26,882 nucleotides of DNA from a virus. Position numbers and translations under genes: made by a program. The notes beneath the pieces were generated by a model. It was not told where the DNA came from and did not search any database. It worked only from the letters and a program-made list of their open reading frames with translations. The DNA is taken from the IMG/VR virus record IMGVR_UViG_3300013102_000065, positions 1 to 26,882 of that record. One strand, given 5' to 3'. Shown here piece after piece: positions 16,444 to 22,874 of this stretch; the stretch's first letter is position 1; each line of letters begins with the position of its first letter.

Positions 16444-17021
16444 TGCATACTCTTGAAAACGGTGTTGTGGTTCCTACGAACTCTGACCCTTACAACCTGA
16501 CCGATGATTTGGGGAATGCTTTCAAGCAGGTTCCTGGTGCGGTGCGTGTTAGTTCGCAGGCTCAGCGTGATGCGTTGACGAAGTACACGGGTTTGCGGGT
16601 GCAGCGCATGGATTTGCCGGGTCATCCTGATGATATTTGGGATGGGTCTGCTTGGTTGCCGTTGGCTCCTGCGGTGTTGTCGTTTTCGGCGAATTATCGG
16701 CAGGCTGGGACGTGGTTTCTGGATGCGTTGCGGCCCGCGTCGGTGTCTCGTATCGGCAGGCGCGTGTCGCTGTCTGGTGCGTTGGCGAACAATGTGCCGA
16801 TCACGTATTTGGCGAACACTGAGTACACGTTGGCGACGTTCCCTGTGGAGTACGCACCGAAGACCTATTCGGAACCGTTCGTTATTCTGACGAACGCGTA
16901 CCAAGTGAACGTGTGGGTCACCCCCGCAGGGCAGATCAAAATCTACTTCCTTGTGAACGTCCCCACCCAATCAGTCGGGGCGCTCGTGTTCCCCCTCTCA
17001 ATGATGTCGTGGAACTCATGA
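16443..17021 (+). CDS. Minor tail / fibre-like protein
   Basis: A 192-aa tail protein starting at GTG 16443, which overlaps the previous stop (TAGTG) and has GGAG at 16433-16436. The N-terminal half has TLENGVVVPTNSDPYNLTDDL and DIWDGSAWLPL, a common opening of actinophage tail-fibre proteins. The C-terminal half is beta-rich (EPFVILTNAYQVNVWVT; IKIYFLVNVPTQSVGALVFPLS), resembling a small trimerising fibre tip. It overlaps the following membrane gene by 4 bases (ATGA). It is the last gene before the lysis cassette. Function is inferred. Confidence 0.72.
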   Translation: MHTLENGVVVPTNSDPYNLTDDLGNAFKQVPGAVRVSSQAQRDALTKYTGLRVQRMDLPGHPDDIWDGSAWLPLAPAVLSFSANYRQAGTWFLDALRPASVSRIGRRVSLSGALANNVPITYLANTEYTLATFPVEYAPKTYSEPFVILTNAYQVNVWVTPAGQIKIYFLVNVPTQSVGALVFPLSMMSWNS

Positions 17022-17464
17022 GGGACCTGAAAGCGTATAGACGGGTCGTGATCGGCAGGAACATCACCCTCACTGCTGGGGCGGTCCTGGCGTTCACTCG
17101 TGGCCTGTCATACGCAAACATCAACCCTGCTGCCCTCAACCAAGGACAGTCTCTTGTCACGTTTGACGGCAGGATCCTTGGTTTGTGGGCTGCTGTGTGG
17201 TTCACCGCGGCGATCCTTTGCGTAGCTGACATGATCAACCGTCACACCCGCTACGGCCTTTCGCTCTTGGTTGGTGCTGTCGCGGCGTGGGGTGTTGGGT
17301 ATTTGATCGCGTGGGCGGCGACAGGGTTTACGAACCCGGAATTAGCTCAGGCGGCGATGATCTGGCTGACACCTGCTGGTCTTGTCCTTGGGTTCCTTAT
17401 CAAGGTCACTGCGCTTCAGGACATGCTTAGGCGGAAACAGCCACCGGGTGGTGCCGGTGAATGA
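17018..17464 (+). CDS. Multi-span membrane protein near lysis cassette
   Basis: A 148-aa protein with about four membrane helices: residues of about 16-30, 53-70, 77-98 (GLSLLVGAVAAWGVGYLIAWAA) and 112-130 (MIWLTPAGLVLGFLIKV), with a basic C-terminus (DMLRRKQPPGG). The ATG at 17018 overlaps the tail gene stop. It lies two genes before endolysin. It could be a second holin or an accessory lysis protein, but helix number alone does not prove this. The next gene begins inside its 3' end. Confidence 0.68.
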   Translation: MRDLKAYRRVVIGRNITLTAGAVLAFTRGLSYANINPAALNQGQSLVTFDGRILGLWAAVWFTAAILCVADMINRHTRYGLSLLVGAVAAWGVGYLIAWAATGFTNPELAQAAMIWLTPAGLVLGFLIKVTALQDMLRRKQPPGGAGE

Positions 17465-17780
17465 ATGGGCAATAGTCGGGTCGGTTGCGGTGGCTGCTGT
17501 CACTGTTTGCGGGACGTGGCTGGCGACGAAGATCCAGCATAAAGGCAAACCTGAGAACGCGTTGATTGATCAGCTTCAGGAGCAGATCAAGGATGACCGG
17601 GAAGCCAAGGATAAAGAGATGTCGGTGATGCGCGCTGATATTGCTGAGCTGAAGGCTGAGCAGAACAAGGCGCGCCGACGCGAGATGATCCGCGATAACT
17701 ACATCAACCGCCTGCGGGATCACATTAACGCTGGCAACCCTCCCCCTCCGCCTGAATGGCCTGAGGGGCTTTACGACTAG
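17457..17780 (+). CDS. N-anchored coiled-coil protein (possible holin or spanin-like)
   Basis: A 107-aa protein from GTG 17457; an in-frame GTG at 17448 is an alternative. Residues of about 4-22 form one membrane helix (AIVGSVAVAAVTVCGTWLA). A charged coiled coil follows (LIDQLQEQIKDDREAKDKE onward, to about residue 85), and the end is proline-rich (NPPPPPEWPEGLYD). One helix plus coiled coil resembles DUF2746-like proteins placed near lysins in actinophages. It overlaps the upstream membrane gene and sits 8 bases before endolysin, so a lysis role is likely but unproven. Confidence 0.65.
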   Translation: MNEWAIVGSVAVAAVTVCGTWLATKIQHKGKPENALIDQLQEQIKDDREAKDKEMSVMRADIAELKAEQNKARRREMIRDNYINRLRDHINAGNPPPPPEWPEGLYD

Positions 17781-17788
17781 GACACCAT

Positions 17789-18478
17789 ATGGCTAAGCAG
17801 TTGGTTCAACCTAATCCGAACATTCCTTGCAAGCCGGGTTGGTGCTTGCAGTATGTGCGGGAGGCGTTCGGTATTTACCCTGGCGTTTACCCCTCCGCTA
17901 CGGCTGGGTGGGCCAATGCCCAGTACAAGCACCCTGGCGAGTTACCGCCCCGTGGCGTCTGGACGGTGCTGTGGTTCTTCATGGAAGACGAACCGTTGGG
18001 GCACGTGGTTCTTGGCGCCCCTGACGGTTCGGTCTATTCCACCAGCGACCCGTCCACGGTGCCGCACCATCACTCTAGTCTCGCTGACCTGATGGGTTAC
18101 TACGCCTACTGGGGCCTGCCACTCACGTACCTCGGCTGGTCCGAGGACATCGAGCGTGTGCGGGTGGTCGAGGTCAGCGACTCCATTGAATACGCCGGCG
18201 AAGTCACCACACCCACCCCTGTTACGGAAGAAGTAGATTTCATGACTGACATGCACGAATTCCTCAACACCCCGGCTTTCACTGGCGGCCCCACGATCTC
18301 CGAAATGTTCAAGGAGACTCACGCCGTCCATGAGGCGATCTTCAACAACGACGGCACGAACGAGTCCATCTTGGGCGGGTTCTCCATCAGCGGCCTGGAC
18401 AACCACAACGCGGGCAAGATCCTCGAGTCTCTCTCCGCGCTGCAGTCTGCCGTCCAGCAGCTTCAAGCGAAAGGCTGA
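17789..18478 (+). CDS. Endolysin, CHAP/NlpC-like cysteine amidase/peptidase
   Basis: A 229-aa endolysin that should cut host peptidoglycan. The N-terminal catalytic domain shows PCKPGWCLQYVREAFGI with candidate nucleophile C19, a GHVVLG histidine H72, then DGSVYSTSD and the ending YLGWSEDIERVRVV, a pattern I recognise from CHAP/NlpC-type lysins. The C-terminal about 80 residues are helical (HEFLNTPAFTGG; ILESLSALQSAVQQLQAKG) and contain no clear SH3, LysM or other wall-binding repeat. AGGA at 17779-17782 precedes the ATG. A holin follows after 3 bases. Bond specificity cannot be read from sequence. Confidence 0.85.
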   Translation: MAKQLVQPNPNIPCKPGWCLQYVREAFGIYPGVYPSATAGWANAQYKHPGELPPRGVWTVLWFFMEDEPLGHVVLGAPDGSVYSTSDPSTVPHHHSSLADLMGYYAYWGLPLTYLGWSEDIERVRVVEVSDSIEYAGEVTTPTPVTEEVDFMTDMHEFLNTPAFTGGPTISEMFKETHAVHEAIFNNDGTNESILGGFSISGLDNHNAGKILESLSALQSAVQQLQAKG

Positions 18479-18481
18479 GTT

Positions 18482-18817
18482 GTGGAGAACACTGAGCTTC
18501 TGGTCACTGTGGTGACGGCAGCGCTGGCCATCTTCGCGCCGTTGGCGATTGCGTGGGCTAAGCGTGAGTCGTGGTCGCGGTTGGTGCGGGTGGCTGTGCC
18601 GATCCTGGTGAGCGTAATCCTGGCGGCGGTGTACATCGTGCTGCGTGGCCGGCTGGTGCTGGTCACTTTGGAGGACTACTTGAACGCGTTCCTCGTCTTC
18701 TACGGCCTCCAGCAACTCGCGTACACCACCCTGCTGCGCTGGTGGGCCAGCATCCTCGAAAAGGTCGGCAACCAGCCCACCGCCGAGGACGACGACGCCC
18801 CAGCTCACCGCGCCTAA
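18482..18817 (+). CDS. Holin
   Basis: A 111-aa protein from GTG 18482. Three hydrophobic helices are visible: about 7-25 (LVTVVTAALAIFAPLAIAWA), 36-55 (VAVPILVSVILAAVYIVL) and 60-80 (VLVTLEDYLNAFLVFYGLQQLA). The C-terminus is acidic then basic (AEDDDAPAHRA). Small size, several helices and position right after endolysin are typical of class I/II holins, which form lethal membrane holes at a set time. Assignment is from topology and context. Confidence 0.78.
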   Translation: MENTELLVTVVTAALAIFAPLAIAWAKRESWSRLVRVAVPILVSVILAAVYIVLRGRLVLVTLEDYLNAFLVFYGLQQLAYTTLLRWWASILEKVGNQPTAEDDDAPAHRA

Positions 18818-18838
18818 CAAACCGGATAGGAGGCCCCT

Positions 18839-19114
18839 GTGGCCGTAGAAACCACGCCTCTGGGTTTCAAGAAACCGGACGGCAATGACCCTGTCCGGAA
18901 TGGTGAGAACCATATTGCGACGAACGCCCAACGGTCACAGGACCTCCTCGCCCCAACGCTCGAGCGGCTGGGGGCCGCGGAGGCTGCTATCAACGCTGGC
19001 GCGGGCGGGCCGGGCCTGTCCGAAGACCCGCTCCACCCGGGGCTGTACTACTTCGCTGGCCACGCCTTCACCGCCGACCCTGACCACCCCGGCCTTTACC
19101 TGATTGGAGAGTGA
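18839..19114 (+). CDS. Small tail-fibre N-terminal-like protein
   Basis: A 91-aa protein from GTG 18839 with AGGAGG at 18827-18832. It opens with TTPLGFKKPDGNDPVRNGENHI, which I recognise as the N-terminus of many actinophage tail-fibre proteins that usually continue into larger domains. A short helix (LLAPTLERLGAAEAAINAG) is followed by two copies of a D-P/HPGLY motif (DPLHPGLYYF; DPDHPGLYLI). Here the protein ends there. It begins a three-gene group with YD-like and SGNH proteins. Likely part of a split adhesion device or an anchor. Confidence 0.7.
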   Translation: MAVETTPLGFKKPDGNDPVRNGENHIATNAQRSQDLLAPTLERLGAAEAAINAGAGGPGLSEDPLHPGLYYFAGHAFTADPDHPGLYLIGE

Positions 19115-19118
19115 CCGC

Positions 19119-19427
19119 ATGGTCAACAAGCTTGTTTCTGTTGGTGATGATCTAACCCTCCCGGCGCCTGTGAAGGTGGCTGACACAAACCTCCCGGCCC
19201 GACTCCAGGACACGGCACTTAATGCCACTTATGTCCCTGGCTTCGCACCGTCCACGAGCATCATTTACAACGGAGCTGGTCAGGTCACCAGCTCCACAGA
19301 GAACGGCATCACCACCACGTACACCTACAACACTGACGGCACGGTGAACACCGAAACTCGGCTAGGCAAGGTCCGCACGTGGGCCTACGACGCAAACGGC
19401 AACCCTACTAGCTCGACGGTGGTCTGA
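19119..19427 (+). CDS. Small tail protein with YD/RHS-like repeat
   Basis: A 102-aa protein from ATG 19119, with GGAGAG ahead. Residues of about 1-40 contain LPAPVKVADTNLPARLQDTALNATY, a segment that often precedes SGNH domains in actinophage tail proteins. The rest carries YD-like repeats: YNGAGQVTSSTENGITTTYTY, then TDGTVNTETR and YDANGNPTSS, as in RHS/YD proteins and other prophage tail genes. It lies just before the SGNH hydrolase and probably belongs to the same appendage, as separate chains. Such repeats bind carbohydrate or form a shell in other systems; here the function is unknown. Confidence 0.72.
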   Translation: MVNKLVSVGDDLTLPAPVKVADTNLPARLQDTALNATYVPGFAPSTSIIYNGAGQVTSSTENGITTTYTYNTDGTVNTETRLGKVRTWAYDANGNPTSSTVV

Positions 19428-19429
19428 TC

Positions 19430-20695
19430 ATGGATGTTGTAACCCTCGGCGCCGCAAAGGCGTACATGAAGCGGGAGCGCGAGAGCGGCATTCTGCGGCC
19501 CGCTGGCTACAGGTTCATGCCCATTGGTGACTCCATCACCTACATGGACGCTGGCAACCTCTCTGACAACCCGCTGCTGCCAGTCACCACGGCATACGCT
19601 ACGGGCGCGACGTCAGCAGGGATGTTCGCTTGGGCGAACGCCCAGCTTGGGCACCGCCTCAAGATGGCTGGCAACGGCGGCGTTCCTGGCGATACCTCGG
19701 AGCAGGTTCTTGCACGGCTTGACTCGCTGTTGGCTGTGCCGTCTGACATTGTTTCCGTTCACTGCGGGGCCAACGATTTCTCGCAAGGTTGGGCAGCATC
19801 CCGCACAATCACTGCACTTACGGCCATCTACGCCAAGGTACGAGCCAGCGGACGGCGGCTCGTGGTCCTCACAACCATGTCCCGGTCCACGATGAACAAC
19901 GCTGGCGGCTACGCCTACCTTGCTATCGTCAACCAGTTCATCAAGGACTACGCCCGCAAAACCCCTGGCGTGATCCTCGCGGACATCTCATCCGCAATGA
20001 CCGACCCGGCAACAGGCATCCCATACATCTCGCCGTTCCACACAGCGGACGGAACACACCCCAACGCCATTGGCGCACAAGCCATGGGCAGGGTGCTTGC
20101 TGATGCACTGCGCCCATTCTTCCCCGCGGCTGACGTGTTCTCATCGAACAACAACGACCCGCTGAACTACATGCGAAACGCCTGCAACCTCGGCACCGGT
20201 GGGACCATCGCGAACGGCATCACTGGCACGCCAGGAACTCAGTGGGGACTCTCTGCCAGCGGCGGCACGGTGGACTGTGCAGTCTCGAAGGTAGCCCGCA
20301 CTGACGGGATGCCCGGCGAATGGACGCGCCTCGCAATCGGGGCGACAAACACGGCCAATGTTGTGGCATCAGGTGGTGTCTGGTGGGATTTGACCGGCGC
20401 GGCAGGCTTGAAGCCGGGCGATGTTGTAACTGCCGCCGTCGAAGTCCGCACGACAGGGCTGGTGGGCGTCTCCCAGTTCAACGGCGGTGTGTTCCACCCG
20501 AACAGCCAAGCGCTGGACCTCAAGAACATCTGGCAGCAAGGATCAGGCGCCGTGCGGGATAACACCTACACGCTCATGGTTGAGGGCGCGGTCATCCAGC
20601 CTTCAGCCACCTACCTGCAGGCCCGCGTGTCTGTGACCGCCACCGGGGGCATGGTGGACATCGGACGCTGCACGGTGTTCAAGACGCCCGCATAA
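19430..20695 (+). CDS. SGNH/GDSL hydrolase, tail-associated
   Basis: A 421-aa hydrolase. Block I is PIGDSIT with nucleophile S35; block II-like GVPGDTS and block III GANDF follow; block V is ADGTHPN with D207 and H210, giving the expected catalytic set. These enzymes remove ester groups or cleave surface glycans, so a tail-borne deacylase of host wall polymer is a fair inference. Residues beyond about 235 form a second beta-rich domain (WTRLAIGATNTANVVASGG; LQARVSVTATGGMVDIG) like a carbohydrate-binding module. It starts 2 bases after the previous stop. Codon use here is C-rich, unlike the T-rich head and tail genes. Confidence 0.88.
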   Translation: MDVVTLGAAKAYMKRERESGILRPAGYRFMPIGDSITYMDAGNLSDNPLLPVTTAYATGATSAGMFAWANAQLGHRLKMAGNGGVPGDTSEQVLARLDSLLAVPSDIVSVHCGANDFSQGWAASRTITALTAIYAKVRASGRRLVVLTTMSRSTMNNAGGYAYLAIVNQFIKDYARKTPGVILADISSAMTDPATGIPYISPFHTADGTHPNAIGAQAMGRVLADALRPFFPAADVFSSNNNDPLNYMRNACNLGTGGTIANGITGTPGTQWGLSASGGTVDCAVSKVARTDGMPGEWTRLAIGATNTANVVASGGVWWDLTGAAGLKPGDVVTAAVEVRTTGLVGVSQFNGGVFHPNSQALDLKNIWQQGSGAVRDNTYTLMVEGAVIQPSATYLQARVSVTATGGMVDIGRCTVFKTPA

Positions 20696-20713
20696 GGGGC
20701 TACATAAGACCGG

Positions 20714-20860
20714 TTATGTTCCCGCGCGTATGACGACGGCTTTGCACCCTTCCGGGATGAGTTCGCGCGCTTTGGTGTACGCGTCCGTGTAGTCCGTGCC
20801 AACAGCGGACACGTGCCCGATACCGCCCTCACTGTCTTCCACGGTCAAAGTAACTTCCAT
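20714..20860 (-). CDS. Small conserved-looking protein, 48 aa
   Basis: A 48-aa reverse gene: an acidic beta-like start (MEVTLTVEDSEGGIGHVSAVG), then a helix and strand (AYTKARELIPEGCKAVVIRAGT). The AR-LIPEG and AVVIR ending resembles small hypothetical proteins of actinobacterial phages. TAGGCT lies exactly 6 bases before the ATG, suggesting a leaderless transcript; no Shine-Dalgarno is present. It lies between the hydrolase gene and the integrase terminator. Function unknown. Confidence 0.68.
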   Translation of the reverse strand: MEVTLTVEDSEGGIGHVSAVGTDYTDAYTKARELIPEGCKAVVIRAGT

Positions 20861-20866
20861 GCCACA

Positions 20867-20872
20867 AGCCTA
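20867..20872 (-). promoter_or_regulatory. -10 element for 48-aa reverse gene
   Basis: Minus-strand TAGGCT, 6 bases before the ATG at 20860, as in leaderless actinobacterial genes. Just upstream is the T-rich tail of the integrase terminator, and no -35 box is seen. Confidence 0.45.
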
Positions 20873-20884
20873 ACCAAACAAAAC

Positions 20885-20920
20885 GCCCCCACCCTCGCAT
20901 AAAAATGCGAGGGTGGGGGC
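20885..20920 (-). terminator. Strong terminator downstream of integrase
   Basis: GCCCCCACCCTCGCAT (20885-20900) and its exact complement (20905-20920) form a 16-bp stem with an AAAA loop. On the minus strand it is followed by GTTTTGTTTGG, a T-rich tail. It ends leftward integrase transcription and, less surely, rightward read-through from the late operon. Confidence 0.88.
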
Positions 20921-20939
20921 CATTTGTGCGTTAAATGGG

Positions 20940-22094
20940 CTACTCGACAACTATCTCTGGTATCTCCCCGAGGGCCTTTGCTGCGTGTTCGGCGCCGCGG
21001 AAGTGGGCTTCAGGGAGAAGGTGGGCATAGAGGTCAACCGTCATTTGGATGGAGTTGTGTCCGAGCCGTGCTGAGAGTTCATACATGGACATACCAGCCT
21101 GGAGCATGATGGCGGCGTGGAGATGCCTGAGTGAGTGGACGGTGACGTGTTTGCCGGCCCCTGGTCCTAACCCTGCTGCGGCACGGGGTTTACTCCATGC
21201 CCGATTGTAGAAGGCTTGGTGTGTCATTTCGCCGCCTTCTTTCATGGTGAACACGTTGCCCCCGTCTTTGAGTACACGGGCAACCAGAGGCGCGATGACT
21301 TCCGCGGTTGATGGTGCGAGGCTGACACGTCGGCGTGACTTTGCTGACTTGGGATCGCCTATGTAGCGGGCGGGTGATTCGTCGCCGCCTAGTTTGTGGG
21401 CTTTGGTGATGTACACGAGAGGCGGTTTCCCTGACAGGTCAAAGTCAGGTCCCGTCAAGGCTGAGGCTTCACTGAACCTGCAACCAGACCCTACGAGGAA
21501 GTCAACGAACGGGCGGAAGTGGGAATCCATGCGGTCACGTATGGCCCTGTAATCGTCCATCGTGATGTCGTCCCCATCGTCACCCACCCTGCGCTTCTTA
21601 GGCATGCGTACGCCGTCACATGGGTTCCTGGGGATTGTTCCCAGCCGAACCTGCGTGAGCATGGCGGCACTGAGTAGGCCGTGTTTGTCGGCGATGGTCT
21701 TGGGTGCTTTACCCCGGCCCTGCATCCAGCGGATCCAGTCAACAATGTCACCATGGGTCAGGCCCGTTACTTTCAGTTCACCTAACGGCCCGTTGAAGTG
21801 GTTGGTAACTGCCGCCCGGTAGCGTTTGATGGTGTACGGGGTTACGTCCACAAGCTGGTTGAGGTGTCGCTCCAACGCCTCAACCACTGTGGGGCCTTCA
21901 AGTTTCGCGTTGGCATACATTTTCTCGGCAGCTTTGAATGACTGCCCGTTCGCATCCAACAACCGCTGCCACAACTCCGCCTCATCCCGGCTACCGAACG
22001 TCTCGGATTCGGCCTTACGGGTTACCGGGTCACGCCACTTCAACTGCCAACTCGACGGCCCCCTCTTACGCGGACGCTCATGAACACTAGCCAC
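20940..22094 (-). CDS. int: Tyrosine integrase
   Basis: A 384-aa site-specific recombinase for integrating the phage at a host attachment site. The N-terminus (residues of about 1-55) looks like an arm-binding domain (SSWQLKWRDPVTRKAESETF); a core-binding SAM-like domain spans about 68-165. The catalytic domain holds R206 (GCRFSEA), a beta-hairpin lysine (K249 or K252), H320-x-x-R323 (HSLRH), H346 (LGH) and nucleophile Y356 (DLYAHL). All key residues are present. The start is GTG at 22094, which overlaps the stop of the upstream small gene (GTGGCTAG), so the two are coupled. A tRNA-like attachment core lies about 380 bases upstream. Confidence 0.95.
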   Translation of the reverse strand: MASVHERPRKRGPSSWQLKWRDPVTRKAESETFGSRDEAELWQRLLDANGQSFKAAEKMYANAKLEGPTVVEALERHLNQLVDVTPYTIKRYRAAVTNHFNGPLGELKVTGLTHGDIVDWIRWMQGRGKAPKTIADKHGLLSAAMLTQVRLGTIPRNPCDGVRMPKKRRVGDDGDDITMDDYRAIRDRMDSHFRPFVDFLVGSGCRFSEASALTGPDFDLSGKPPLVYITKAHKLGGDESPARYIGDPKSAKSRRRVSLAPSTAEVIAPLVARVLKDGGNVFTMKEGGEMTHQAFYNRAWSKPRAAAGLGPGAGKHVTVHSLRHLHAAIMLQAGMSMYELSARLGHNSIQMTVDLYAHLLPEAHFRGAEHAAKALGEIPEIVVE

Positions 22095-22380
22095 GGGCGC
22101 TTGTGAAGTCGTCCAGTTTAGGGGCTACACCGATCATGCCAGCGTCATAATAGTCGCCAAGAGCATTTTGAAACCGAGCCATCTGCAATCTGGCGTCTTC
22201 TGCTTCGATTAGTCCTCGCACAACATCGGCGCCGGTAGTAAGAGCCGCTGCGGGCGCGGACAGACCTTCCATCTTCGCCTGTATCTGAGCCGCGGTACGT
22301 CTAGAAGCTGCCCCAATGGCTCCGAATGTCGCATGCGAATTGACCATAACTGTGTCACCGTTCAGAGTATTTTGTTGCAT
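22087..22380 (-). CDS. Small paralogous protein B (integrase-linked copy)
   Basis: A 97-aa protein in the same transcript as integrase, with the stop overlapping its GTG. The ATG at 22380 is used; an internal ATG at 22347 (MVNSHATFGAIGAAS) would match the start of paralog A and give 86 aa. The shared core is AIGAAS, then AKMEGLSAPAAA, then GADVVRGLIEAE. The C-terminal part (LGDYYDAGMIGVAPKLDDF) differs from paralog A. There is no recognised domain. Coupling to integrase could mean a role in recombination or lysogeny, but the other copy is far from integrase, so this remains open. Confidence 0.75.
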   Translation of the reverse strand: MQQNTLNGDTVMVNSHATFGAIGAASRRTAAQIQAKMEGLSAPAAALTTGADVVRGLIEAEDARLQMARFQNALGDYYDAGMIGVAPKLDDFTSARG

Positions 22381-22404
22381 CACTCTAATTTTCCCATTAT
22401 TTTT

Positions 22405-22634
22405 GGGAACAGTCCAGCGGTTCTAGGGAACACGGCCTGAAACTTCCGCGGGTTCTAGGGGTGAAATGGGTGGAGCTAAGGAGATTCGAACTCCTGACAC
22501 ATTCCTTGTGATAGCCCGGTTTTGGTAAAGACTAATCCTCAAAACAGCCTTTTTTGGTGGGAAACACCACCCAAGAACACCCAATAATGTTCCCTGCGGG
22601 AACAGCATTTTCCCCGTGGGAACACGTGGGAACA
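22405..22634. repeat. Repeated GGGAACA boxes around attachment core
   Basis: Exact GGGAACA occurs at 22405-22411, 22426-22432, 22598-22604, 22618-22624 and 22628-22634, and inverted as TGTTCCC at 22588-22594, where it makes TGTTCCC-TGC-GGGAACA. Two boxes are left and four right of the tRNA-like core. This clustering fits arm-type integrase binding sites. Confidence 0.6.
22471..22498 (-). other. attP: Attachment core (attP) with tRNA 3' end
   Basis: Read on the minus strand, this segment is TCAGGAGTTCGAATCTCC followed by TTAGCTCCA, a T-arm with GTTCGAATC and the 3' acceptor strand of a tRNA. The TTAGCTCCA end suits an actinobacterial tRNA-Ala, though this is from memory. No complete cloverleaf is present, so it is a fragment kept to restore a host tRNA after integration. 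It lies upstream of integrase with phage genes on both sides, so attP is more likely than attL or attR. Confidence 0.75.
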
Positions 22635-22652
22635 CCCGGTTTGTTACGCGCA

Positions 22653-22684
22653 AAGGCCCCTACCCTGGCCGGGGTAGGGGCCTT
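22653..22684. terminator. 13-bp hairpin after leftward operon
   Basis: AAGGCCCCTACCC (22653-22665) pairs perfectly with GGGTAGGGGCCTT (22672-22684) around a 6-base loop. T runs are weak on both sides. It lies downstream of the leftward operon ending at 22875, so it may stop that transcription from entering the attachment region. Confidence 0.6.
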
Positions 22685-22874
22685 GCTCGGGCCTTGCTGT
22701 TTTGGCACGTCAGCCAAGACCTTTATGTGGCGGCTTGAGCCACTTCACACTTAGGGCGCCCAACACAGCCAGCGCCTTAGCTCAAGTCCTTCTCTGCCGT
22801 TTCAGGCCACAGTGCTGCGTATTGGTGCTGGTAACGCTACGAATCAGTAATGCTCCGCTGAGAACGCAATAGCG
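22685..22874. other. Non-coding stretch with inverted and direct repeats
   Basis: No credible gene is seen. CTTGAGC (22734-22740) and GCTCAAG (22780-22786) are complementary and enclose a second pairing (GGCGC 22755-22759 with GCGCC 22772-22776), giving an imperfect long hairpin. CTACGAATCAG occurs at 22837-22847 and again at 22879-22889, the latter inside the end of the next gene. Purpose unknown. Confidence 0.45.

Noticed and set aside
17942-18931. 329-codon reverse open frame opposite endolysin and holin
   Set aside because: Looks open because of C-ending codons on the plus strand; the plus-strand genes have motifs, ribosome sites and order, whereas this has none.
22471-22540. Complete tRNA gene
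   Set aside because: Only T-arm and acceptor 3' strand are present; no anticodon or D arm can be formed upstream on the minus strand.
22405-22634. CRISPR-like array from repeated GGGAACA boxes
   Set aside because: Units are only 7 bases, irregularly spaced and partly inverted; this fits protein binding sites, not CRISPR repeats.
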